Assembly (NCBI GenBank): GCA_965248995.1
Contig: CBDFKY010000019.1
Span: 1-51,857 of the forward strand
Direction: 5' to 3'
Origin: CBDFKY01 sp965248995
GTDB taxonomy: Bacteria; Pseudomonadota; Alphaproteobacteria; Rickettsiales; UBA998
Length of the DNA: 51,857 nucleotides
Part shown: piece by piece, positions 41,797-49,888 of the stretch
How positions within the stretch are numbered: the stretch's first letter is position 1
Layout of the letters: each line of letters begins with the position of its first letter
Position numbers and translations under genes: made by a program
Notes under the pieces: generated by a model
Database searches by the model: none
Seen by the model: the letters and a program-made list of their open reading frames with translations, nothing else
Told to the model about the DNA's origin: nothing

Positions 41797-42636
41797 GTGA
41801 AGCATTACGGTTCCATCCCGGAGATCAGGCGGGCGCGTGCCGCCTTTACGGAAAACGTAGGGTTCGTTCCTACGATGGGTGCGCTGCATGCCGGGCATCT
41901 GGCGCTGGTCAAAGCGGCGAAACAGCGGTGCGACCATGTGATAGCGAGTATTTTCGTCAATCCCAAACAATTCGCGCCGAGTGAGGATTTATCCCGTTAT
42001 CCGCGCCCTTTGTCCGATGATCTGGCGTTGCTGAAAGCACAAGGGGTAGATCTGGTATTCACACCGCAGGAAAACGATCTCTATCCCGAAGGATTCGCCA
42101 CGACGGTCACGGTGGCGGAAGGCAGCGACGTCTTGTGCGGAGCGCACCGGGCCGGCCATTTCGCCGGAGTGACGACCGTCGTCAGCCTGCTCTTCTCGAT
42201 CATACGGCCCGATGCTGCGTTTTTCGGGGAAAAGGATTTTCAGCAGCTTACCCTGATCAGACGACTGAACCATGATTTGTGTCTGATCGAAGAAGTGGTC
42301 GGTATTCCGACGGTACGAGAGGCGGACGGCCTGGCGCTTTCCTCCCGCAACGCCTATCTCACCGCCGAAGAACGGTCAATCGCACCGATCCTCCATCATA
42401 CCCTGCAAGAAATAAAGCGTTGGCTTCACGCCGGAAAATCCATGGAAGAAAGCCTGCGTTACGGCAGGAAAACACTGCTGGAAGCCGGGTTCGCCAGCCT
42501 CGACTATCTGGAAATACGCGACGCCGGGACGCTTTCACACACCGAAGACCTCGCAAATGCCAGATTGTTCGCCGCCGTGCGCCTCGGCACAACGCGCTTG
42601 ATTGATAACATTTCCCTTGCTACACAGACGGCATGA
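41797..42636 (+). CDS. panC: Pantothenate synthetase
   Basis: PanC, 279 residues, joins pantoate and beta-alanine with ATP. Seen are 'VGFVPTMGALHAGHLALVK' (the HxGH nucleotide site), 'SIFVNPKQFAPSEDLSRYPR', 'FFGEKDFQQLTLIRRL', 'VREADGLALSSRNAYLTAEE'. The start codon is GTG 41797; no ATG is suitably placed. Its end overlaps pyrE (ATGA). Confidence 0.94.
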   Translation: MKHYGSIPEIRRARAAFTENVGFVPTMGALHAGHLALVKAAKQRCDHVIASIFVNPKQFAPSEDLSRYPRPLSDDLALLKAQGVDLVFTPQENDLYPEGFATTVTVAEGSDVLCGAHRAGHFAGVTTVVSLLFSIIRPDAAFFGEKDFQQLTLIRRLNHDLCLIEEVVGIPTVREADGLALSSRNAYLTAEERSIAPILHHTLQEIKRWLHAGKSMEESLRYGRKTLLEAGFASLDYLEIRDAGTLSHTEDLANARLFAAVRLGTTRLIDNISLATQTA

Positions 42637-43217
42637 CCCCTGAACATGTAATGCAGGAATTTGTCGCGGCGGATGCGATTTTGCGCGGCCATTTCATTCT
42701 TTCCTCCGGTCTTCGTAGTGATACGTACCTGCAATGCGCCCGCGTAATGATGGATACGAACCGGGCGGAACGGCTATGCCGTGCGCTGGCGGAGAAACTG
42801 CGCGCCGCCCTCGGCACGCTTCCGGATATCGTCGTCGCTCCGGCGATGGGAGGGGTGGTGGTCGGGTATGAGATGGGACGCCAGCTCGGCCTGCCGACCC
42901 TGTTTTGCGAGCGGGTGGAAGGAACCTTCACGCTGAGGCGCGGGTTCGCCCTGCAAGAAGGCCAGCGGGTACTGCTGGTGGAAGACGTGGTGACGACCGG
43001 CAAATCCTCGCTGGAAACGGTCGCCTGCATCGAATCATACGGTGCGGAAGTGGTCGCGGAATGCAGCCTGATCGACCGCTCCAACGGCACGCACGGTTTG
43101 CCTTTCCCGCTGATCTCCCTGCTGACGCTGGACGTGAAAACGTACCGGCTGGACGACCTGCCGGAAGAGTTAGGCGACATTCCGCCGGTAAAGCCCGGCA
43201 GCAGAGGCCTGAAATAA
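42633..43217 (+). CDS. pyrE: Orotate phosphoribosyltransferase
   Basis: PyrE, 194 residues, attaches ribose phosphate to orotate. Seen are 'FILSSGLRSDTYLQCARVMM', 'VVAPAMGGVVVGYEMGRQLG', and the PRPP-binding motif 'VLLVEDVVTTGKSSLET'. Four bases overlap panC, so translation is coupled. Its 3' end overlaps the convergent lnt gene by 48 bases. Confidence 0.94.
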   Translation: MTPEHVMQEFVAADAILRGHFILSSGLRSDTYLQCARVMMDTNRAERLCRALAEKLRAALGTLPDIVVAPAMGGVVVGYEMGRQLGLPTLFCERVEGTFTLRRGFALQEGQRVLLVEDVVTTGKSSLETVACIESYGAEVVAECSLIDRSNGTHGLPFPLISLLTLDVKTYRLDDLPEELGDIPPVKPGSRGLK

Positions 43218-44723
43218 GACATAGGCGGCCATCGCCAGCATGGTCAGGATCAGGACGCCCTGACCGTATTCCCCGTAGAGCGTATTCGCCGCAGCTGGCG
43301 TGGGCAACGGCGTATCCAGCACTCCCCGGGTATTGAGAGGGAGTAGGGAAAGCACCCTGCCGTAAGCGTCGATCGCCGCGCTGATCCCTCCGCTCGCGGA
43401 GCGGATCAGCGGCACGCCCTGCTCCACCGCCCGCATCCGCGTCATGGCGAAATGCTGGTAAGGGCCGGAACTGAGGCCGAACCAGGCGTCGTTGGTGATG
43501 TTGAGAATCCAGTGCGGATAGGCGCCGTTACTGAGCCAGGGGAAAATCGCTTCGTAGCAGATCTGTGGCCGCATGTCCGGCGCGCCATGTATTGGGATCG
43601 GGTCGGCATTGGTGCCGGTCGAGAAGTCCAGCCCGCCGGGAGTGAGTTTTTCAAGCGGCAGGACGGAACGCAACGGCACATATTCCCCGAACGGCACCAG
43701 TTTGCGCTTGTCGTAGACCGCCGCGATATGTGCGTCCGCGTCCAGTATGTTCAGGCTGTTATACACAGTGGGCGGCTTGCCCGGCGCGGCAGGAGGCACG
43801 AACCGTACCACGCCTGTCGCCAGAGCACCGCGTGGCGGGACGATCTTCGCCAGTTCCGATGCCAGGAATCCTCCTTCCTCCAAGCGAAACGGCAGGGCGC
43901 TTTCCGGCCAGATCAGGTGGGTGATTTTCTCATACCCCGCCGACAGGCTGAGCTTGACATGCAGGTCGAGATTCGAGCGTTCCGCGTTCTTGTCCCATTT
44001 CAGGGTCTGCGGGATATTCGCCTGCACGAGCCGCAGCATCACCCCCGGTTCATAACGGGTAGGGTTGGCATTCAGGCGAAACGCTCCGTAACCCAGCAGG
44101 ACGCCGAAAATCAGCACGGCTATTACTGCACTGGCGTAAGCCCTCTCCCGCCACCAGAGCGGAACGCTGGCAAGCGCTATCGTAATAAGTGAAAGCCACC
44201 ATACGCCGCCGATGCTGGCGGCCTGCAGCGACACCTCATTCATTCCCCAGCCGTAGCCCAGCAGGTTCCAAGGAAATCCGCTGAACAGCAAGGAACGGAG
44301 AATCTCGGATACCGTCCAGCATAAAGCGAAAGCCAGGCAGTACGGCACTATCGGGAGTTTACGGAAACGATATGCCGCCAATGTACACAGCCCATGATAC
44401 ACCGCCAGTGCCCCGCCGATCCCCAGCAGCGCGAATGGAATCAGCCATCCGAACCGCGCCGCATCGACCAGAAGCGCATAGGAAAACCAGTAGATGCTGG
44501 CGATGCTGTAACCGAGCCCGAACCACCATCCTGTCCGGAACGCGGATTTTCCCGAAACGCTTACGCGCACGCGATGCATCAGCCACGGCAGCGTAACGAA
44601 TAACACCGGAGTGGCGAAAAAAGGGGCGAAGGCGAGCGTGCTAAGTGCTCCCGCCACCGTCAGACACAGGTTTTGTCGCCACCCGGCTGCGCTGATAGCA
44701 CCATACAGCCGTTGCATGGTCAA
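43170..44723 (-). CDS. lnt: Apolipoprotein N-acyltransferase
   Basis: Lnt, 517 residues, adds the third acyl chain to lipoproteins at the inner membrane. Six or more membrane segments at the N-terminus precede a nitrilase domain with the catalytic set: Glu in 'LIWPESALPFRLEE', Lys in 'YDKRKLVPFGEYVPLR', Cys in 'MRPQICYEAIFPWLS'. A final C-terminal membrane segment follows. Its start overlaps the trpG stop by four bases, which suggests co-transcription. Confidence 0.94.
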   Translation of the reverse strand: MTMQRLYGAISAAGWRQNLCLTVAGALSTLAFAPFFATPVLFVTLPWLMHRVRVSVSGKSAFRTGWWFGLGYSIASIYWFSYALLVDAARFGWLIPFALLGIGGALAVYHGLCTLAAYRFRKLPIVPYCLAFALCWTVSEILRSLLFSGFPWNLLGYGWGMNEVSLQAASIGGVWWLSLITIALASVPLWWRERAYASAVIAVLIFGVLLGYGAFRLNANPTRYEPGVMLRLVQANIPQTLKWDKNAERSNLDLHVKLSLSAGYEKITHLIWPESALPFRLEEGGFLASELAKIVPPRGALATGVVRFVPPAAPGKPPTVYNSLNILDADAHIAAVYDKRKLVPFGEYVPLRSVLPLEKLTPGGLDFSTGTNADPIPIHGAPDMRPQICYEAIFPWLSNGAYPHWILNITNDAWFGLSSGPYQHFAMTRMRAVEQGVPLIRSASGGISAAIDAYGRVLSLLPLNTRGVLDTPLPTPAAANTLYGEYGQGVLILTMLAMAAYVLFQASAAGLYRRNVA

Positions 44724-45289
44724 AGCATATCCAGGAAATTTTTAATCAACGCGTGCCCATGCTCGGATGCGATGCTTTCAGGATGGAACTGCACCCCGTG
44801 CACGGGAAAGGTGTGATGCGATACGCCCATGATGATGCCGTCTTCCGTCCATGCGGTCCGTTTCAGGCAGGCCGGTAAAGTGGCAGGATCGACGACGAGC
44901 GAATGATACCGCGTCGCCGTGAACGGGCTCGGCAGGTCCTTGAATACCCCCTCCCCCTCGTGATGCATCAGGCTGGTCTTGCCATGCATGGGAGCGGTGC
45001 GCACCACCTGTCCGCCGTACACCTCCCCGATCGCCTGATGGCCGAGACAGACGCCTAAAATGGGAATGCGTTCCCCCAGCTGTTGAATGACGGCGGGGCA
45101 GATACCGGCATCCTTCGGTTCACCCGGACCGGGAGAAATAATGATTCCGTCGGGATGGCGCTGTTCGACTGCCGCCACACTTAATGCATCATTGCGTACC
45201 ACTTCCACCTCTACACCGAGTTCCAGCACGTAATGCAGCAGGTTGTAGGTAAAACTGTCATAATTGTCGAGGAGGAGGACGCGCTTCAT
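44720..45289 (-). CDS. trpG: Anthranilate synthase component II (glutamine amidotransferase)
   Basis: This 189-residue class I amidotransferase supplies ammonia to TrpE. Seen are 'LLLDNYDSFTYNLLHYVLEL', the catalytic Cys in 'ILGVCLGHQAIGEVYGG', and the His/Glu pair in 'VHGVQFHPESIASEHGH'. It may serve both anthranilate and aminodeoxychorismate synthesis. In most relatives it directly follows trpE, but here about 890 bases with an unknown gene, a mobile element and a terminator intervene. trpD and trpC do not follow. Confidence 0.93.
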   Translation of the reverse strand: MKRVLLLDNYDSFTYNLLHYVLELGVEVEVVRNDALSVAAVEQRHPDGIIISPGPGEPKDAGICPAVIQQLGERIPILGVCLGHQAIGEVYGGQVVRTAPMHGKTSLMHHEGEGVFKDLPSPFTATRYHSLVVDPATLPACLKRTAWTEDGIIMGVSHHTFPVHGVQFHPESIASEHGHALIKNFLDML

Positions 45290-45395
45290 ACTGCTTTACT
45301 TCTACGCTTTATCAGAAAGCGAGGTCAAACTATTCCTTTAAAAAACCCTTGATTTATCAGGTATTCGAGCCCGGAAAACGGCGTATATTCGGGTC

Positions 45396-45426
45396 AAAAA
45401 AAACTTTTAAGCAAGCTTAAAAGTTT
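45396..45426 (-). terminator. Rho-independent terminator upstream of trpG
   Basis: On the minus strand the stem AAACTTTTAAGC with its exact complement (45401-45426, two-base loop) is followed by eight T (45403-45396). It would end transcripts coming from the trpE side about 105 bases before trpG. An attenuator role is possible, but I see no competing antiterminator or Trp-rich leader peptide. Confidence 0.75.
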
Positions 45427-45449
45427 ATGTTATGCAGCGATGGATACTT

Positions 45450-45563
45450 TAGTGTTTCCGAATAATTTTCGTACGAAAATTTTCGGATAAAAACACTATA
45501 AATTATAGGTTTATAGTCATTTTATCCGATTTAAAACCGTACGGTTTTAAATCGGAATGACTA
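45450..45563. mobile_element. Double-hairpin mobile element, copy B (114 bp)
   Basis: Same two-palindrome structure as 10263-10375, with about five differences (three substitutions in the linker region, one indel, one compensating change in the second stem). Flanks are T residues and no TA duplication is visible. Its right end supplies the TAG stop codon of the adjacent minus-strand gene, so it probably truncated that gene. Confidence 0.78.
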
Positions 45564-46055
45564 TTTTTCTGTAAAGAGAACAGGCAATTCGTCCACCCGA
45601 CCGAAGGTCGAGGGCAGATCGCAGCTGTCATCTTCCAGATAAAGATTTTCCGCGAGACGACCAGCTAAGAATGTTTGGAGGTTAAACCACCAATCCTGCG
45701 CCGAGTAACCCGCGTTTTTCAGAAATGCCGCAGCCAGACAGAGATATCTGTCATGGCCAGGGTTTAGAGCTGCTTTAAGCTGCGTTGTGATTGCGAATCG
45801 GGGATCCGATTCGAACCACTCTTCCACCTGAGCATTTTGTAAGAACAACACAAGATCTACAGCGAGATCTGCATCTAATCTGAGCAAATAAGCGTACTCG
45901 CAGATTGCGTGTACGATTCTCTCATTTACGCCTTCGTTGAGTTTAATGTTCATGTCCTGGGCTTGTACCCAAACACGAGCATATTGACCCACGACACAAC
46001 GATTTCCTGGACACATAATAAACCTCAAAAAAAGCAAAGGTCCGTACATGCTCAT
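45561..46055 (-). CDS. Hypothetical protein between trpE and trpG, 3' end defined by a mobile element
   Basis: I do not recognise this protein. The frame gives 164 residues, or 130 if it starts at 'MNIKLNEGVNERIVHAICEY'. It is helical and acidic, with several Trp and Cys, and no signal peptide. The stop TAG at 45561-45563 lies in the double-hairpin element, so the original C-terminus may be missing. It is more AT-rich than trpE and trpG and appears to have been inserted into a trpEG operon. Confidence 0.55.
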   Translation of the reverse strand: MSMYGPLLFLRFIMCPGNRCVVGQYARVWVQAQDMNIKLNEGVNERIVHAICEYAYLLRLDADLAVDLVLFLQNAQVEEWFESDPRFAITTQLKAALNPGHDRYLCLAAAFLKNAGYSAQDWWFNLQTFLAGRLAENLYLEDDSCDLPSTFGRVDELPVLFTEK

Positions 46056-46175
46056 GCTGACTTGAAGCCGCGAAATAGCAAAGAAAACTTCTTTGGAGTT
46101 GGCTTAAGCACAACAATAAACTAGAGGGCTATTACCCCGTCTTCAAAAGTTTTGCAATCATTAATACCGGTGGCT

Positions 46176-47699
46176 TTACCCTTCTCTCTTCGCAAACTGC
46201 ATCGCCAGTTCGGCGGCGGCCATGATCGCTTTCGCTTTGTTGCAGGATTCCTCGTATTCCGCGTTCCCGTCGCTGTCCGCCACTACCCCGCCCCCCGCCT
46301 GCACGTAGATCGTCCCGTTTTTTACCAGGGCGGTGCGCAGCGTGATGCAGGTATCCATCCAGCCGCTCGCGGAGAAATATCCGACGCCGCCGGCGTAAAA
46401 ACTGCGGCCCTCGCTTTCCAGCTCGTCGATGATCTCCATGGCGCGTATTTTCGGGGCGCCGCTGACCGTGCCCGCCGGAAAACCGCTCATCAGGCAATCG
46501 ATCGCGGAAGCATCTTCTCTACGTATCCCTTCCACGTTGGAGACGATGTGCATTACATGCGAATACCTCTCCACCGTCATCCGCTCGGTCACCCGCACGC
46601 TGCCGCCTTTCGCGGCCCGGCCGACGTCGTTGCGGCCCAGATCCAGCAGCATGAGATGTTCGGCGATTTCCTTGGGATCGGCGAGCAGTTCCTCTTCCAG
46701 CGCCTTATCTTCCGCTCGTGTGACGCCGCGACGCCGCGTTCCGGCGATCGGGCGGACCGTGATGACGTCGCCGCGTAGCCGCACCAGGATTTCGGGGCTC
46801 GATCCCACCAGCGTGAACGCTCCCATGTTCAGGTAAAACAGGAACGGGGACGGGTTGCGGTAGCGCAGCGCCCGGTACAGATGAAACGGATGCACCGCGA
46901 AGGGTGCGGAAAAACGCTGGGAAGGCACGACCTGAAAGATATCCCCGGCGCGGATATAGTCTTTCGCCTTTTCCACCATTCCTTTATATTCTTCCAGTGT
47001 CGTGTTGGAAGCGAACGTCAGCGGGGCGCCTGCTTCCGGATCGAAATACCCTCCCGCATCCTGCGTGGTGGTCAGTTGCTGCAGCGTCCGGCGAATCAGC
47101 GCTTCCGCAGCTGCGGCGGCCTGTTCCGGTGAGGAGGAACCGTCCCACCACAGGGGAGCGGAAAGATACATGATACCCCCCACGTTATCGAATATCAGCA
47201 TCAGGCGGGGCCGCATCAGGCAGGCGTCGGGAATGCCGATGGGATCAGGATTGGCATGGGGCAGCGTTTCCACCTGCCTGATCATGTCGTAGCCCAGATA
47301 CCCTACCAGACCCGCCGCCGAAGAGGGTACGCCTTCCGGCAGGATCATCGCGATATCCGCGATCTGCGCGTTCAATGATTCCAGCGGGGGCGCCGGCAGG
47401 GGAACAAAAGCGGGAGATGGCACGGTCAGGTCGCATAGTTCCGCAATTCCTTGGACGCAGCGCCACAGACGGTCCGGATACAGGCCGAGCATCGAATACC
47501 GGCCCCTCGCTTCCCCTCCCTGCACCGATTCCAGCAGAAAACATGGTTGATCCCGGCTTTCGCCGATGAGCTTGCGCATCGCCGATACCGGCGTTTCCGT
47601 GTCGGTGACGACTTTCGTCCACAGCAGCGCGTTCTGCCCCGACTTCAGCGCAGCGACCGCTTCGGCGATCTCGGGCACGATACGCGGAAACAGGGACAT
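46176..47699 (-). CDS. trpE: Anthranilate synthase component I
   Basis: TrpE, 507 residues, makes anthranilate from chorismate. Seen are 'PCFLLESVQGGEARGRYSML' (the tryptophan-feedback region with 'LLES'), 'IFQVVPSQRFSAPF', 'FTLVGSSPEILVRL', 'IAGTRRRGVTRAEDKALEEE', 'LLDLGRNDVGRAAKGGSVRV', and 'FPAGTVSGAPKIRAMEIIDE'. Length is normal. It follows the ppiD-like gene by three bases, an order I know from other alphaproteobacteria. Confidence 0.95.
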   Translation of the reverse strand: MSLFPRIVPEIAEAVAALKSGQNALLWTKVVTDTETPVSAMRKLIGESRDQPCFLLESVQGGEARGRYSMLGLYPDRLWRCVQGIAELCDLTVPSPAFVPLPAPPLESLNAQIADIAMILPEGVPSSAAGLVGYLGYDMIRQVETLPHANPDPIGIPDACLMRPRLMLIFDNVGGIMYLSAPLWWDGSSSPEQAAAAAEALIRRTLQQLTTTQDAGGYFDPEAGAPLTFASNTTLEEYKGMVEKAKDYIRAGDIFQVVPSQRFSAPFAVHPFHLYRALRYRNPSPFLFYLNMGAFTLVGSSPEILVRLRGDVITVRPIAGTRRRGVTRAEDKALEEELLADPKEIAEHLMLLDLGRNDVGRAAKGGSVRVTERMTVERYSHVMHIVSNVEGIRREDASAIDCLMSGFPAGTVSGAPKIRAMEIIDELESEGRSFYAGGVGYFSASGWMDTCITLRTALVKNGTIYVQAGGGVVADSDGNAEYEESCNKAKAIMAAAELAMQFAKREG

Positions 47700-47702
47700 C
47701 GT

Positions 47703-49618
47703 TTAGAAATGCTCGATCACCCGCTGCAATACTTCACGATTACGGGTCACCCGGAAGCGGTTCTGCAGGGCGGTGAGATATTGCTGGCTGATTTCCTGTT
47801 CGTAAAGGCGGCTCAAACGCTGGGTGATATCATGATACCGTTCGTCTTTCTGGCCGAGCGGCTTCTGTACCACATCAAGATACAAAGCGCCGAGAAACGC
47901 TTTTTCGCCGTATCCGGTAAGCGGCATTGTATGGTAAGGGGAACCCTGCTCGAAGATATGCTGTGATACCTCCTGCTTTATCATATCGGAATGAAATCCC
48001 GGCACGTCCGTGGAAGTGATTCCGGCGCGTTTCGCCTGGATTTTCCCGACCGTGGTGATGCCTTGCTTTGCCAGTATCTGCCTCGCCTGCGCCTCGCTCG
48101 TCACACCGGCGAGCGCCGCATTTACCGTCTCACCGTAAGCGCGGGTGGCCTTGCGGCGTTCCTCGTTCGTCCAGTCGGTAATGACCGCGCCGCGCACTTC
48201 TTCCAGCGTCCGCGCCCGGGCAGCCGTGATGTGCGAAGGCTGTACAAGGAAATATCCCCCGTCCGCCAGTCTCCCGATCTCCGATATCTTCCCTTCCTTC
48301 AGCGCGAAGCCCGCTTCGATCAGCGCGCCGAACTGCCCCGACTCCAGAGCGAGCGTGTTATCCGTATGCTGTCCGTGACTGTCGATGGCGTCGCTGGATT
48401 TAAGAGGCAGGCTCATCGTTTTCGCCACGTCCGCCAGACTCATGCCGGCCGCCGTCGCGTCCTCGAACTTTTCGACCAGCCGGGCCAGCGTCTGATGCGT
48501 ATGCTGTTCCAGAACATCGGACCGCAGCGTCGCTTTCATCTCCTCGAACGAAGGAATTTTGGCGGAGCGAATATCCTTCACATAGAAAATATGCCAGCCG
48601 AAATCCGTCTTGACCGGAGTGGTATAGGACGCTTTGCCGAGAGCAAATACCGCATCCCCCGCCGCCGGAAGCTGGTTCTTGGTGACGTACCCCAGATCTT
48701 TCGCATCTCGGTTCACCGACGGGATCAGTTTCGCGACTTCCTGAAAAGACTTGCCGGTGCGCAGCATGGCGTAGGCCTGCTCCGCGACGGCCTTGTCCGC
48801 GTATAACAGCTGCTCCACATCCCGTTTTTCCGGAGTCATCAGTTCCTGCTGGCGGGTGAGGTAGGCGTTTCGCAGTTCCTCATCCGTCACGATGACCGCA
48901 TCCTTGACCGGCCTTTTTATCCAGGATAACGTAATTCAGCACGCGATATTCGGGGGCGACGTACGCTGATTTATTGGCGTCGTAATAAAGGCGCAACGCA
49001 TCTTCCGAGGGCGCGGCAACCGGCCTGGTTCCGGGATGGTCAATTAGGAAAATCAAGGCGTTACGCTCTTCTTCCTGAAATGGTGAACAGGGTTTTGGAC
49101 AAGGTTTCGTCAAAAATTTTCGGCGGCGTGATGGTCTGCTCCATTAACGATTGTTTAAGCGTGCCGGCCATGTAATCCAGATATTGTTTTTCACTCATGC
49201 GCAACTGGCGCAGCCGCTGCGCGAACATCGCGCGGTCGAATTCCCCCTTGTCGTTCTTGAACTGGGGATCCGCCGCCAGCGCTTCTTTCAGCAGTTCCTC
49301 GCCGATCACCACATGCATGAACGCGGCCTCCTGCGAGACCAGCCGGTCGCTGATGAGATCCCCCAGCGACAGATCGAACAGATGCAGCTTCGCTACGATC
49401 TCCGGCGTGAAATATTCCCCCAGATTCGTGCGCAGGCGCGTCAGCTCACGCATGTAATCCGCTTCGGTGATTTCCTCGCTGCCTACCGTGGCCACCGGAG
49501 CGGCGGTTTTTATCGAGGTGATGTCATGAACGCCCCATAACCCGAAACTCGCCACGAGGAGCAGCATCAACAGCTTGACGAAGAAACTATGGGAAGCGCG
49601 GCGAAAGGTTGCAAGCAT
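47703..49618 (-). CDS. PpiD/SurA-like periplasmic peptidyl-prolyl isomerase, broken by two single-base shifts
   Basis: Three minus-strand frames make one protein of about 637 residues. The first (49618 to about 49078) has an N-terminal membrane anchor ('FFVKLLMLLLVASFGLWGV') and a SurA-N-like domain. The second carries 'QEEERNALIFLIDHPG' and 'YYDANKSAYVAPEYRVLNYV'. The third (to 47703) contains the PPIC rotamase domain ('GKSFQEVAKLIPSVNRDAK', 'YTTPVKTDFGWHIFYVKDIR'). Removing one base near 49078-49081 and one near 48909-48913 joins the frames without loss of motif ('DKKA-VKDAVIVTDEEL'). The anchored layout fits PpiD, an envelope folding helper. Two such shifts in one conserved gene suggest sequencing error. 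Confidence 0.8.
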
Positions 49619-49766
49619 AAGGAAAGAAATACTTCGGAAGTAAAAACAGGATTGTTTTTGTTCAAAAAAAGGCTATTTTCGGAACTGCACTATAGGTTCG
49701 CCATGGCAGAGATACAAGGGGAAATATAACGCCGGATCCGCCTTCCCTCCTTCGGTTGTAATTATT

Positions 49767-49795
49767 TTGCATTCTAAACGCTTTTTACATAAATT
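49767..49795 (+). promoter_or_regulatory. Possible sigma-70-type promoter of cckA
   Basis: TTGCAT (49767) and TAAATT (49790) are separated by 17 bases, about 95 bases upstream of the start at 49889. The spacing is right but the match is modest. Confidence 0.3.
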
Positions 49796-49888
49796 TGACC
49801 CAATCTAGCGTAGTGGTATGCAAAATATAAATGGCTTACAGTCAGGTGTAACCTATGAGTACCGTTTAAAAAAAGGCAGGTGGAAATT

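Noticed and set aside
45396..45426. Classical trp attenuator
   Set aside because: No leader peptide with tandem Trp codons and no alternative pairing was found; a plain terminator explains the sequence.
45800..45830. tRNA-like 'GGTTCGAAT' on the minus strand
   Set aside because: It lies in an open frame and no cloverleaf could be built around it.
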